Shown here piece by piece: positions 9,001-18,165 of a stretch of 64,000 nt of DNA (its first letter is position 1; each line of letters opens with the position of its first letter). The DNA comes from Candidatus Eiseniibacteriota bacterium (GTDB lineage Bacteria; Eisenbacteria; RBG-16-71-46; CAIMUX01). Made by a program: the position numbers and the translations under genes. The stretch lies in the NCBI GenBank assembly GCA_016712505.1, contig JADJQY010000002.1:992001-1056000 (forward strand). Reading direction: 5' to 3'. The notes under the pieces are model-generated. The model saw only the letters and a program-made list of their open reading frames with translations, was not told the origin of the DNA and did no database searches.

Positions 9001-10373
9001 CACTGGGCCCCCTTCCCGGACCGCGCGAGGCGCGCGACCTTGGGCGCAAAGCGGAGAACCTGCGGCCCGGAGCCCCAGTGCACCGACCCCGCATTGTCGG
9101 AAATCGCGATCGCGAACGTCACCTCCTCGCCTCCTTCGGCGCTGAAGATGATGTCGTTCGCGGCATCGCGGGTATCGAGCTTTCGGGCGACCTCGAGCGT
9201 CCAGCGACCAAGCTCCGGTTCGAACACTCCCTTCCCGTGAACGTCAGCGCGACTTCCGGACGGGTAGGTGAAGTAGTAACCGGTCACCGCGTCGCCCGGA
9301 GACCAGGGCCGCTCCTCGCGACCGGCCGGAAGGACCGCCTGGTTGACCGAGTCGGCGCAGGAGAAATCCGGGATGAAGCGGTTCCCGTCCTCGCGCCAGG
9401 GGTAGAAGACCGGCACGCCGTTGTTCTTGATGCACGGGGCGCCAAAGCGGTTGCGACAGTTGTCGTTGGTGAACGGCAGGTCGTCTGCCAGGCGATACAC
9501 CTGGAGAGGATAGTGGTGGTCGTCTTCCCAGTTCTCGCGCCAGACCGGGGATCCGGGATCCGGCAGGAGACCGGTGACCCCGTCCGCCGTGTAGTCCTCG
9601 AGATAGGCCGGGATGCCGTGGATCGGCGCGGACGGGTTCTCGAACCGATTGTAGAGGTCCCGGGCAAGATTGGTCCGGGTGGCCAGCCACTCCCAGACGT
9701 CGAGCCGTCCGGTCGAGACCGTGCCGAAGGCCGGGGAACGCTCGAGGTGACAGGCGGTGAGGCAGCCTTGCTCGCGGAAGCTGCCCAGACCGTCGCCGGC
9801 GTTGTCGACGTCGAAGGCGATCGAGAAGCGATCCTCGTCGTTCGGCTTGCCGTCGTTGAAGTTCCGGGTCCAGACCTGGTCGGTGGCGAGGAACTGGCGG
9901 TTGTCGCAACCGATGTAAGCTCCGGTCGTATCGGCCGCCAGGTCCGGCCCGATGTAGTAGGTCGCGTCCTTCAGTTCATCCGCCTCGTCATCCGCCCAGC
10001 GGACCAGGAAGTAGATGTCGGTGTCGGTGTAGAAGCACTTCATGGAGACGTAGGCTGGCTCCCCCGGATCCCCCGACCCATCCTCCCGGCTGACCCGGAT
10101 GTGATGGTACGGAAGGTCGGTGTCTAGAGGCCCGCCCCACTCCCGCTCCAGCGCCTCCCCGTCGAGCTCGATCGGGTTGTCTGCGAACGCCTCATCCGAA
10201 ATGTAGTTGGCGGTCAGGATATTGACCTCGATGTCGCCTGGCTTCAGCAGATCGTCCTGCTGGCACGAAGAAAGCGCCATGGCGGCCAGCGCCGCGGAGG
10301 CCATCGCGGCAACCGGGCCGCGTAGATCGATGGAGTCCAGGCGGGGTACCCGCCCGAAACGAGTGATCCTCAT
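9000..10373 (-). CDS. Lipoprotein with ethylbenzene-dehydrogenase-like haem domain
   Basis: This 457-residue protein has a lipobox ending ALSSC (Cys37), so it should be lipidated. The mature part matches the EB_dh-type fold that binds haem b in DMSO-reductase gamma subunits and related cytochromes: IELDGEALEREWG, MKCFYTDTDIYFLVRWAD, RFSIAFDVD, and a later DVWEWLATRTN. It also carries GCLTACH (Cys204/Cys208/His209), an unusual CX3CH c-type haem site that I recall from related EB_dh-domain cytochromes. No catalytic molybdopterin subunit is nearby, so an electron-transfer or haem-binding role is likely, but the partner is unknown. Transcription can begin at the strong promoter at 10727-10755, and the gene is coupled to the barrel gene downstream. 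Confidence 0.75.
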   Translation of the reverse strand: MRITRFGRVPRLDSIDLRGPVAAMASAALAAMALSSCQQDDLLKPGDIEVNILTANYISDEAFADNPIELDGEALEREWGGPLDTDLPYHHIRVSREDGSGDPGEPAYVSMKCFYTDTDIYFLVRWADDEADELKDATYYIGPDLAADTTGAYIGCDNRQFLATDQVWTRNFNDGKPNDEDRFSIAFDVDNAGDGLGSFREQGCLTACHLERSPAFGTVSTGRLDVWEWLATRTNLARDLYNRFENPSAPIHGIPAYLEDYTADGVTGLLPDPGSPVWRENWEDDHHYPLQVYRLADDLPFTNDNCRNRFGAPCIKNNGVPVFYPWREDGNRFIPDFSCADSVNQAVLPAGREERPWSPGDAVTGYYFTYPSGSRADVHGKGVFEPELGRWTLEVARKLDTRDAANDIIFSAEGGEEVTFAIAISDNAGSVHWGSGPQVLRFAPKVARLARSGKGAQ

Positions 10374-10524
10374 CGGTGCTCTGCTCCCGTCACGGAAGAA
10401 TCGTGGATGGGCTGGCCCGCAAGGCAGCCGGAGCCCGCCGCGCGCGCCTTCGGAACTCGAACGAAGCCGGTCCGAACGCGGGTGTCTGGAACTGGAAGGA
10501 TGTCGACTCCTGCGAGCCCTGCGC

Positions 10525-10642
10525 CCTGAATCCCCGCAGCCTCAAACGCCGCGGCCTCAAACGCCGCAGCCCGAACCCCTACGGCAGGCCGAACTCCTAC
10601 GGCAGGCACGGATCCAAAGGCAGGAACAACTCCTAAGGCAGG
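10525..10642. repeat. Mixed 15-bp and 18-bp tandem repeats
   Basis: Three 15-bp units (10525-10539, 10540-10554, 10555-10569; the last two differ by one base) run directly into four 18-bp units (10571-10588, 10589-10606, 10607-10624, 10625-10642) that share the ending GGCAGG. The change of period inside one array is unusual. Confidence 0.85.
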
Positions 10643-10726
10643 AATGACGCCGACGAGCAAAAGACTGTGAGCCTCCCCCCCAACCCTGGCAGACAAGGCA
10701 CGCGCTTGACAGCGCGGATGCGCGGG

Positions 10727-10755
10727 AGACTAGGTCAGCCCCCCCGAAGTGTCAA
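10727..10755 (-). promoter_or_regulatory. Sigma-70-type promoter
   Basis: On the minus strand, TTGACA (plus 10750-10755), a 17-bp spacer containing a 7-G run, and TAGTCT (plus 10727-10732). It reads toward the haem lipoprotein gene and would give a leader of about 350 nt containing the tandem repeats. Confidence 0.65.
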
Positions 10756-10789
10756 CCGGATTCCGGGTTACGCCCGTTGCCGCACCGCG

Positions 10790-12160
10790 TCAGGAGGCCG
10801 GCGGCCAGAGCACCTCCGGCCAGACGGCGAGCGCTTGGCGGAAGCGGCGCTCGATGGCCGCGAACCCCTCGGCGGTGCGGGCCTCGAAGCGCAGGACCAG
10901 GACCGGCTGGGTGTTCGACGCCCGGAGAAGCCCCCATCCCTCGGGAAAGGTGACCCGGGCGCCGTCCATGGCGTTGACCGGGTACTCGCGCGCGAAATCG
11001 CGGGCCACGGTCTCGACGATGCGAAACTTCGCTTCGTCGGTGCAGTCCACCCGGATCTCCGGGCTGTTCACATATTGCGGGAGGCTCAGCCGATGGGTCG
11101 AGACCGGCCGCCCGGAGGCGGCGATGATCGCGGCGAAGCGGGCGGAGCCGTAGATCGCGTCGTCGTGGCCGAAGAACCCCTCATTGAAGAACATGTGGCC
11201 CGACATCTCCCCGGCCACCGGAGCATTCTCGGCCTTCATCTTGGCCTTGGAGAGGGAATGCCCGGTCTTCCACATGATCGGTCTTCCTCCGTGAGCCACG
11301 ATATCCTCCTCCAGCCCCTGCGAGCACTTCACGTCGAAGACGATCGGCGCGCCGGGGACACGGACCAGGACGTCGCGGGCGAAGAGGGCGAGCAACTGAT
11401 CCCCCCAGAGGAGGACCCCGGTCTCGTCGACCACCCCGAGGCGATCGGCGTCGCCGTCGTACCCGACCCCCAGATCGGCCTTCTCGCGTTTCACCAGCTC
11501 GATCAGGTCGAGCATGTTCTCCAGTACGGTCGGGTCCGGCTGATGGTTGGGGAAGCGGCCGTCCGGTTCGCAGTAGAGCGGGAAGACGGTGTGGCCCAGC
11601 TTCCGCAGCACCGAGACGGCGATCGGTCCGGCCACCCCGTTTCCGGCATCGGCCACGATCCGAAGTGGCCGGACCGGGCGGCACCGTTCCACCACCATGG
11701 TCTCGTAGTCGTCACGGATCAGACGCTCGCGCTCGGAGCCGGATCCGGTGAGGAACTCGCCCTGCTCGATGCGGCGGCGTAGGTCCTGGATCTCCTCTCC
11801 GTGCAGCGATTCCGGTCCGATCTGGACCTTGAATCCGTTGTACTCGATCGGATTGTGCGAACCGGTGACCATCACCCCGCCGTCGGTGCCGAAGTGGACC
11901 ACGGCGTAGTAGAGCGCCGGGGTAGGCACGACCCCGACGCGAATGACCTCGCACCCGGTGCTACGGAGTCCGGCCGAGAGCCCTCGGACCAGGCGGGGGG
12001 ACGATTCGCGTACGTCCTCCCCGACCGCCACGGTGCGCCCGCCCTTCTCCCGCAGCTTGGTCCCGAAGGCGCGGCCGAGCGATTCGGCCAGTTCATCGGT
12101 CAGGTCGCGCTCCGCGATGCCGCGAATGTCGTACTCGCGAAAGATGTTCGGATTGATCAC
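10790..12160 (-). CDS. Phosphomannomutase/phosphoglucomutase
   Basis: This 456-residue alpha-D-phosphohexomutase interconverts hexose 6- and 1-phosphates for polysaccharide and nucleotide-sugar synthesis. All four domain signatures are present: the phosphoserine loop VMVTGSHNPIEYNGFK, the metal loop GYDGDADRLGVVD, the sugar-binding GEMSGHMFFNEGFFG, and the phosphate-binding RASNTQPVLVLRFEA. It opens NPNIFREYDIRGIAE, as ManB/AlgC-type enzymes do, and its length matches that class. Start GTG 12160 has AGGAG 8 nt upstream. Whether it prefers mannose or glucose phosphate cannot be told from sequence alone. The nearby sugar nucleotidyltransferase (25.2 kb) could use its product. Confidence 0.92.
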   Translation of the reverse strand: MINPNIFREYDIRGIAERDLTDELAESLGRAFGTKLREKGGRTVAVGEDVRESSPRLVRGLSAGLRSTGCEVIRVGVVPTPALYYAVVHFGTDGGVMVTGSHNPIEYNGFKVQIGPESLHGEEIQDLRRRIEQGEFLTGSGSERERLIRDDYETMVVERCRPVRPLRIVADAGNGVAGPIAVSVLRKLGHTVFPLYCEPDGRFPNHQPDPTVLENMLDLIELVKREKADLGVGYDGDADRLGVVDETGVLLWGDQLLALFARDVLVRVPGAPIVFDVKCSQGLEEDIVAHGGRPIMWKTGHSLSKAKMKAENAPVAGEMSGHMFFNEGFFGHDDAIYGSARFAAIIAASGRPVSTHRLSLPQYVNSPEIRVDCTDEAKFRIVETVARDFAREYPVNAMDGARVTFPEGWGLLRASNTQPVLVLRFEARTAEGFAAIERRFRQALAVWPEVLWPPAS

Positions 12161-12180
12161 GAAACTCGCTCCTGCGCCCC

Positions 12181-12210
12181 GCGGCGCGATTCCCCGCGGC
12201 GCGATTCCCC
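12181..12210. repeat. Perfect 15-bp direct repeat, two copies
   Basis: Units 12181-12195 and 12196-12210 are identical and adjacent, in the 57-bp gap between prfB and the phosphomannomutase gene. Confidence 0.85.
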
Positions 12211-12217
12211 GCGCCGG

Positions 12218-13310
12218 CTACTTTCGCGGCAACCGGAGGTAGGCCTGGATGAACGGATCGAGGTCGCCGTCCATCACCCGCTGGATGTCGCCGATCTCGT
12301 GATTGGTGCGATGGTCCTTGACCATCTGATACGGCTGGAAGACGTACGACCGGATCTGGCTGCCGAAGGCGATTTCCATCTTGTTGTTCGTCAGGTGCCC
12401 CAGCTTCTTCTCTTCCTGGTCGCGGTAGTAGGCCCACAACTTGGCGGAAAGGATCTTCATGGCGAAGTCGCGATTCCGGTGCTGCGAACGCTCCGCCTGG
12501 GACGAGACCACGATCCCGGTCGGCAGGTGGGTCAGGCGCACTGCCGACTCGGTCTTGTTGACGTGCTGGCCCCCCGCGCCGCTGGACCGGAAGGTGTCTA
12601 CGCGCAGATCCTCGTCCTTGATCTCGACGTCGGCCAGTTCCTCGACCTGGGGAAGCACCTGGACGCTGGCGAAGGAGGTGTGGCGCCGCTTCTGCGCGTC
12701 GAACGGCGAGATGCGGACCAGGCGGTGCACGCCGCCCTCGGCCTTCAGATACCCGTAGGCGTAGTCTCCCTCGATTTCGATCGTGGCATCCTTGACCCCC
12801 GCCTCATCCCCCGCCTGGTAGTCGAGGATCGTCGCCTTGAAGCCGGCCTGCTCGAGATAGCGCAGATACATCCGGTAGAGCATCTCGGCCCAGTCCTGGC
12901 TCTCGGTGCCGCCGGCGCCGGGATGGATGGCGAGAATCGCATTGTTGGCGTCGTACTCACCGTCGAGCAGGGTCGTCAGTTCGAAGTCCTCGAGTTCCTT
13001 CGCGAACGGCTTCGCCGTGCTCGCCGCCTCGGCTTCCGCGGTCGGTTCTTCGTCGGCCAGGGAGATCAGTACGCCCAGGTCTTCCCAGACCTGATGCACC
13101 TGGCGCCAACGGTTGAGCACCGCCTTCTCGCGCCTCAGATTGCGCAGCACCTCGCGCGCTTGCTGGGGTCGATCCCAGAAACCGGGCGCGGCCAGCTTTT
13201 CCTCGAACTCGCGGACGAGCTGTTCACGGTGATCGACGTCAAAGATAGCCTCGGAGGCTAGTGAGGCGAGTGCCGCCGTCGGCGTAGGTCCGCTCGAGCT
13301 CGAGTATCAT
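12218..13310 (-). CDS. prfB: Peptide chain release factor 2 (programmed +1 frameshift)
   Basis: RF2 releases finished peptides at UGA and UAA. The first 23 codons start at ATG 13310 (GGAGG 7 nt upstream) and read MILELERTY...SLRGYL, then an in-frame TGA at 13241-13239. Skipping the T at 13241 continues as DVDHREQLVREF and on to the stop at 12218, giving 363 residues, essentially the E. coli length. The slippery CTT-TGA-C and the upstream CGAGG match the autoregulatory frameshift site of bacterial RF2. The stop-recognition motif SPF (VRISPFDAQ) and the catalytic GGQ (SSGAGGQHVNK) are present. ATGA overlap with coaE indicates translational coupling. Confidence 0.95.
13239..13254 (-). promoter_or_regulatory. 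RF2 programmed +1 frameshift site
   Basis: Minus-strand CGAGGC-TAT-CTT-TGA encodes RGYL followed by UGA, with C as the next base. The purine-rich CGAGG acts as the internal Shine-Dalgarno-like stimulator. When RF2 is scarce the ribosome slips +1 at CUU and completes RF2. This is a known feedback device, seen directly here. Confidence 0.93.
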
Positions 13311-14008
13311 CGCGTATCCTCCAGGTCGTGTTGTCGCGCCGCGCGTCGCTCGATTTCGAGCCAGACTTCCCGGCTGCGACGCACCAGATCGGCGCGGCTG
13401 CCGGAGTTCTCGATCACCCAGTCGACCGGTACGGGATTCCCGCCGGCTGAGGTCGGACCCGCCGCTGGCGCATCTGTCGGGTCGACCGCGGCCCACTTGA
13501 ACATGGTCTGCGACTCGATGCGGCGCAGTGCTTCCTCGCGGTCCATCCCCCGCCGCTCCAGCCGCTCGAGGCGCGCGTCGAGCGAGGCCACCACCAGGAC
13601 GATCCCGTCCGGACGGTAGCGATGGAGCCAATCGAAGAGCAGAGCCGCGTCGAGCAGCACAATACCTGCGTACCCCGAGACCTTCAAGGCCGCGAGCCGG
13701 GACTCGATCCGCTCCAGGATCCAGGGATGGACCAGGGCGTTGAGATCGGACAACGCCGCCGGATCGGAAAAGACCAAGGCGCCGAGCGCGGGACGGGAGA
13801 TCGCCCCGGAGGCGCCGCGGATCTCGTCCCCGAACCGCGCCAGCACCGCCTCGAAGACGGTCGAGCCGGGTTGCAGCGCTTCGTGCCCGAGTCGATCGGC
13901 GTCCAGCAAGGGGCAGCCATGCGCCTCCTCCAGCAGGCGGCAGAAAGTCGACTTGCCGCTCCCGATTCCCCCGGTGACTCCGACCACGAACGGGGCGACG
14001 CCACTCAC
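13307..14008 (-). CDS. coaE: Dephospho-CoA kinase
   Basis: This 233-residue enzyme phosphorylates the 3'-hydroxyl of dephospho-CoA, the last step of CoA synthesis. The P-loop GVTGGIGSGKSTFCRLL is at the N-terminus. It is followed by DADRLGHEAL (substrate region), HPWILERIE and the lid LERRGMDREEALRRIESQ. Start GTG 14008 overlaps the polA stop by 4 nt (GTGA), and its own stop overlaps the prfB start (ATGA), so polA-coaE-prfB are translated as a coupled set. Adjacent polA and coaE is a common bacterial arrangement. Confidence 0.94.
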   Translation of the reverse strand: MSGVAPFVVGVTGGIGSGKSTFCRLLEEAHGCPLLDADRLGHEALQPGSTVFEAVLARFGDEIRGASGAISRPALGALVFSDPAALSDLNALVHPWILERIESRLAALKVSGYAGIVLLDAALLFDWLHRYRPDGIVLVVASLDARLERLERRGMDREEALRRIESQTMFKWAAVDPTDAPAAGPTSAGGNPVPVDWVIENSGSRADLVRRSREVWLEIERRAARQHDLEDTR

Positions 14009-16695
14009 GGATGCGCCTCCGCCCAGTGGCGGCCGGTACCGATCTCGATCCGCAGCGGCACCCGGAGATCCGCCGCCCCTTCCATGGCGCGTCGCAGGAG
14101 CGCCGAGACCTCCTCCACCTCGGTCTCCGGCGCCTCCAGGACCAGTTCGTCGTGCACCTGGAGCAGCATCCGGGTCGAAAGCCGGTGAGCCGACAGCTCC
14201 GCGTCGACCCGGAGCATGGCGCGCTTGATCAGATCGGCGGCCGAGCCCTGGATCGGGGTGTTGGCCGCGATTCTCTCCGCCTGCGCCCGCGCGCGCTGGT
14301 CCGAACCGTCGATTCCGCGCAGCACGCGCCGGCGTCCGAAGAGGGTGGTGACATAGCCATCGCGGCGGGCCCGGGCCAGGTTCTCCTCGAAGTAGCCGCG
14401 CACCCGCGGCATCTTGGCGAAGTACTCTTCGATGAACCGCTTCGCCTCGGAGAGCGAGATCCCGAGTTCGCGCGAGAGTCGGACCGGCCCCATTCCGTAC
14501 ATCACGCCGAAGTTGACCGTCTTGGCCCGCGAACGGAGCTCGACGTCGACCATCCCCGGGAGGAGTCCGAAGAGTCGCTCCGCCGTGGCAGCGTGAATGT
14601 CTCGTCCCTCCCGGAACGCCTCGGTCAACCCCGGGTCGTCCGAGAGGTGGGCCATGATCCGGAGTTCGATCTGGGAGTAGTCGGCGCAGATCAGGCGGCA
14701 GCCGGGCGCGGCCACGAAGGCGTGGCGGATCTCGCGTCCCTGCGCCGAGCGGATCGGGATGTTCTGCAGGTTGGGATCGATCGAGGAGAGGCGTCCGGTC
14801 GCAGCGACGGTCTGATTGTAGGTGGTGTGCAGTCTCCCGGTGTTCGGGTCGACCAGCGACGGAAGCGCATCGACGTAGGTTCCCTTGAGTTTCGCCACAC
14901 TCCGGTGCTCGAGCACTTTGGCCGGGACCGGGTGCAACGCCGCCAGTTCCTCCAGCACCTCGCTGTCGGTGGAGTATCCGGTCTTGGTCTTCCTCCCCTT
15001 GGGGAGCTTCAGTTCCTCGAATAGCACCTGGGCGAGCTGGTTCGGGGAAGCGATGTTGAACTCCCGACCGGCGTCGCGCCAGATCTCCTGCTGCAGCACC
15101 GCGAGCTGGGTCGTCATGGTGACCGAAAGCGAGGCGAGCCAATCGACGTCCAGCTTGATTCCGGCCCGCTCCATGCGCAAGAGCACCGGCACGAGCGGAC
15201 ACTCCAGCTCGGTCCAGAGAGCGGAAAGTCCCACCCGATCGAGCCGCTCGGCGAAGATCCCCCAGAGCCGGAACGCGGCGTCGGCGTCCTCCGCGGCGTA
15301 CTCCGCCACCCGCGCCACCTCGATCTGATCCATGGTGAGCTGCGTCCTGCCGGTGCCGATCAGCGAATCGATCGGGATCATTCGGTGCTCGAGATGCTGC
15401 TCGCTCAGATGATTGAGGTTATGCGTCCCTTCCGGATCGAGGAGATAGCTGGCCAGCATGGTATCGCGGATCGGACCGTTGACCTCGAGCCCGAGCCCGG
15501 CGAGGACGTGCAAGTCGTACTTGCAGTTTTGCCCCACGTAGACCGTCGCGGGATCGGCGAGCACCGGGGCGAGCCGGGCAAGCGCTTCCTCCCGCGGCAG
15601 GTTCGGCCCCTCACGGTGCCCGAGCGGAAGATAGACCCCCTCCCCCGTCTGGTAGCAGAGAGAGATTCCGACCACCCGAGCGGTGCGGGCATCGAGGGAG
15701 TCGGTCTCGGTGTCGACCGAGAGCGGTGCGCCGGAGTTGGCGAACCCGGCGAGGTACGCGTCCAGCTCGTCGATCGACTCGATGGCGCGGTAGCGTGCCT
15801 CCCAGCTCTCCGGTTTCCGCAGCTCGAGCGCTTCGATCAGCCGGCGGAACTCGAGTTCCTCCAGGAGAGGTCGGAGCGCCGGGTTGGTCCCGGGCGGCGT
15901 CACGCGCAGCGCCTCGAGCGGACAGGGGGGCTCGAGATCGGTCCGGATCTGCACCAGCTCGCGCGAGAGGAGGGCCGACTCTCGACCTCGCTCCAGTTTC
16001 TCCCTCACCCCCTTGGGGGTCACTTCGGCTAGACGGGTGTAGAGCACCTCGAGCGAGCCGTAGTCGAGCAGCAGCTTGGCCGCGGTCTTCTCGCCGATCC
16101 CGGGCACTCCGGGCACGTTGTCGCTGGCATCTCCCATCAAGGCCAGGAGGTCGACCATCTGCCCGGCCTCGACCCCCCAACGTTCGCGCACCCCCGCGAG
16201 ATCGATCCACTGCGCCGGCTCGCTGGCGCGGGGCGGAATCCACTGCCGGACGCGCGGGGAGACCAGTTGCATGAAGTCCTTGTCGGCCGAGACGATCACC
16301 GCCTCTTCCCCGGCCGCCACCGCCATCGCGGCCAGCGTCCCGATCAAGTCGTCCGCCTCGACCCCCTCCTGCTCCAGGATCGGGATTTCCATCGCGCGGA
16401 CCAGCTCCCGCGCGCGCGGACCTTGCGAGATCAGTTCCTCGGGCATCGGCGGCCGATGCGCCTTGTAGTCGGCGTAGCGTTCGTGACGAAAGGTCGGCGC
16501 GCCCAGATCGAAGGCCACGGCGAGGCGGGCCGGCTTCTCCTCCCGCAGCAGGCGGGCCAGGGTGGTCGCGAGGCCGTAGACCGCGCTCACCGTCTCCCCC
16601 TTCTTCGTCACCAGCGGGTTCCGCAGGAAGGCGAAGTGCGCGCGGTAAAGGATCGCCGTGCCGTCGACCAGGAAGGTCCGCGGAAGATCGCTCAT
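14005..16695 (-). CDS. polA: DNA polymerase I
   Basis: This 896-residue polymerase fills gaps and removes RNA primers. Three domains are intact. The 5'-nuclease domain carries GVEADDLIGTLA and VSADKDFMQLV. The 3'-5' exonuclease has SVDTETDSL near residue 327, QNCKYDLHVL and YAAEDADAAF, so it should proofread. The polymerase core has motif A CADYSQIELRIM (about residue 672), motif B RAKTVNFGVMYGM and motif C QVHDELVLE (about 848). Start ATG 16695 has GAGAGG close upstream. Neighbours are nadD (19 nt upstream) and coaE (4-nt overlap downstream). Confidence 0.96.
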   Translation of the reverse strand: MSDLPRTFLVDGTAILYRAHFAFLRNPLVTKKGETVSAVYGLATTLARLLREEKPARLAVAFDLGAPTFRHERYADYKAHRPPMPEELISQGPRARELVRAMEIPILEQEGVEADDLIGTLAAMAVAAGEEAVIVSADKDFMQLVSPRVRQWIPPRASEPAQWIDLAGVRERWGVEAGQMVDLLALMGDASDNVPGVPGIGEKTAAKLLLDYGSLEVLYTRLAEVTPKGVREKLERGRESALLSRELVQIRTDLEPPCPLEALRVTPPGTNPALRPLLEELEFRRLIEALELRKPESWEARYRAIESIDELDAYLAGFANSGAPLSVDTETDSLDARTARVVGISLCYQTGEGVYLPLGHREGPNLPREEALARLAPVLADPATVYVGQNCKYDLHVLAGLGLEVNGPIRDTMLASYLLDPEGTHNLNHLSEQHLEHRMIPIDSLIGTGRTQLTMDQIEVARVAEYAAEDADAAFRLWGIFAERLDRVGLSALWTELECPLVPVLLRMERAGIKLDVDWLASLSVTMTTQLAVLQQEIWRDAGREFNIASPNQLAQVLFEELKLPKGRKTKTGYSTDSEVLEELAALHPVPAKVLEHRSVAKLKGTYVDALPSLVDPNTGRLHTTYNQTVAATGRLSSIDPNLQNIPIRSAQGREIRHAFVAAPGCRLICADYSQIELRIMAHLSDDPGLTEAFREGRDIHAATAERLFGLLPGMVDVELRSRAKTVNFGVMYGMGPVRLSRELGISLSEAKRFIEEYFAKMPRVRGYFEENLARARRDGYVTTLFGRRRVLRGIDGSDQRARAQAERIAANTPIQGSAADLIKRAMLRVDAELSAHRLSTRMLLQVHDELVLEAPETEVEEVSALLRRAMEGAADLRVPLRIEIGTGRHWAEAHP

Positions 16696-16714
16696 CGATA
16701 CCTCTCCTTGTGCG

Positions 16715-17335
16715 CTACTGCTGATCCGGATCCGATCGGTAGAGACCGTGCGCCTGAATGTACCGCGCGACCGCGGGCGGCACGAGAAAGCGGATCGAGC
16801 GCCCGGCCCGCACCCGCGCGCGCACCTCGGTCGAGGAAAGACGAAGACGCGGCCCTTCCAGGAGCCGGGCGGTGATCGGGTCGTCGCCTCCGGTCGTTAC
16901 GCGCTCTCCCTCCGAAATCAGGCTCTCCTCCTCGCCGGGTCGCGGGTAGACCGCAAGTTCGGCCAACCGGGAGATCTCGCGCGGCTCGCGCCATCCGGGC
17001 AGATCACGCAGAGAATCGGAGCCGAGGAGCAGCACGAACCGGTCCTCCGGGGCACTGGCGGTGAGGCGGCGCAGCGTTTCGACGGTGAACGACGGTCGGT
17101 CGTCCTCCCGCTCGAAGTCGGAAGCGCGCAGCGGCTCGGCCCCGGCAAGCGCGAGTTCGACCATGGCCAGGCGATGTTCGTAGGCCGAGATCGGCACCTC
17201 CGGTTTGTGTGGAGGCCGGGCCGCGGGCATCACCAGCACCCGATCGAGAGAGAGGGTTTCACGCGCCTGCTCGGCGAGCATCAGGTGCCCGAGATGGATC
17301 GGATCGAAGGTGCCGCCGAGAATTCCGATGCGCAC
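16715..17335 (-). CDS. nadD: Nicotinate-nucleotide adenylyltransferase
   Basis: This 206-residue enzyme joins ATP and nicotinate mononucleotide to make deamido-NAD. It opens with RIGILGGTFDPIHLGHL, the nucleotidyltransferase HxGH-type motif, followed by PPHKPEVPIS. It ends with the ISSTEVR-type segment LSSTEVRARVRAGRSIRFLV. Start GTG 17335 is chosen because GGGAG lies 6 nt before it and because the family motif then begins at residue 2; an in-frame GTG at 17356 would add seven residues. The catalytic His pair is intact. Confidence 0.92.
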   Translation of the reverse strand: MRIGILGGTFDPIHLGHLMLAEQARETLSLDRVLVMPAARPPHKPEVPISAYEHRLAMVELALAGAEPLRASDFEREDDRPSFTVETLRRLTASAPEDRFVLLLGSDSLRDLPGWREPREISRLAELAVYPRPGEEESLISEGERVTTGGDDPITARLLEGPRLRLSSTEVRARVRAGRSIRFLVPPAVARYIQAHGLYRSDPDQQ

Positions 17336-17372
17336 GCCCGTCTCCCGGTTCCTCACGCGCCTCGACGCGCGC

Positions 17373-18165
17373 TCAGGGAGCCTCGGTGGACAAGCTGCGC
17401 AGCCCGATCTCCGCCTGTCCCCGGAGGTCGGCCAGGCGCGGTTCGGCCGCCAGACGCTCAGGGGTGATGTAGTCGAGGGTACGTTGGTACTCCTCCCGCG
17501 CCTTCTCCACCTGGTTCACCGCCGCGTGGGCGCGGGCCAGCCCCAGGTGCGCGTCAGCCGCCCGAGAGGAGTCTTTCAACATGGAGAGCGACTTCTCGAA
17601 ATAGAGCACCGCGCCGCGGGCTTGCCCCAACTGGAGGTAGGTCTCGCCGTTGAGGAAGTGCTTCACCGCCAGGCGGTCCTGGCAGGCGCGCGCCAATCTC
17701 GCCGCCTCCTCGACATGGGTCCCGCTGGGGTAGTGACGCCGGTACGCCTCGAACGCGCCGAGCGCGGCCTCGATCGGCTCCGGATCGCGCGGGGCGGAGT
17801 AGGCCGACTGGTAGAACGACATCGCACGCTGAAACTCGGCATCTTCGCGGTGGGTCGAGGTCGGGTAGTCGGAGAGCAGCCGATCGAACTCCTGCTGGGC
17901 GAGGAGGTGCTCGTCCAGCTTCATGTGGGTCAGGCCCAGGTAGTAGGTCGCATCGTCCACTCGATCGCTCCCCGGATTCCGGGAGCGAAACGCCTCCAGT
18001 TCGGTCGAGGCGGCGAAGTACTTTCCCGACTCGAAGAGCGACTGCGCATGCTGGAAGTCCCCCTCCGCGCCCAGCCCCCGCCCCTCGCGCACACGCGAAC
18101 GCCCATAGCGTCAGAGCGAGGGTGCAGATCGGCATTACCCCTCGCCGCCCGATCACTCCGCGCAT
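17373..18165 (-). CDS. bamD: BamD-like outer-membrane assembly lipoprotein, frame broken at a G5 run
   Basis: The body (239 residues from GTG 18092) is a TPR-type BamD/YfiO protein: DFQHAQSLFESGKYFAASTELEAF, DDATYYLGLTHMKL, EFDRLLSDYPTSTHREDAEF. BamD is the essential lipoprotein partner of BamA in outer-membrane protein insertion. The lipoprotein signal is in another frame: ATG 18165 reads MRGVIGRRGVMPICTLALTL, then WAFAC, a good lipobox. The frames join if one G is removed from the 5-G run at 18059-18063, giving RGGDFQHAQ. As assembled, the gene is split; a sequencing or assembly indel is the likely cause. The start within the 36-bp duplication is uncertain. Confidence 0.75.

Larger units (their letters stand above)
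10374..10789. other. 416-bp intergenic region with repeats and promoter
   Basis: This gap separates the phosphomannomutase gene from the haem lipoprotein gene. It contains a tandem repeat block (10525-10642) and a minus-strand promoter (10727-10755). Open frames here are repeat translations rich in AVGVRPA-like units and have no coding look, so I see no gene. Confidence 0.6.

Noticed and set aside
10370..10696. 108-residue protein upstream of the haem lipoprotein
   Set aside because: It is a translation of the tandem repeat with AVGVRPA-like units and ends inside the next gene's start.
10705..10735. Plus-strand promoter TTGACA near 10706
   Set aside because: No good -10 at the right spacing and no plus-strand gene downstream.
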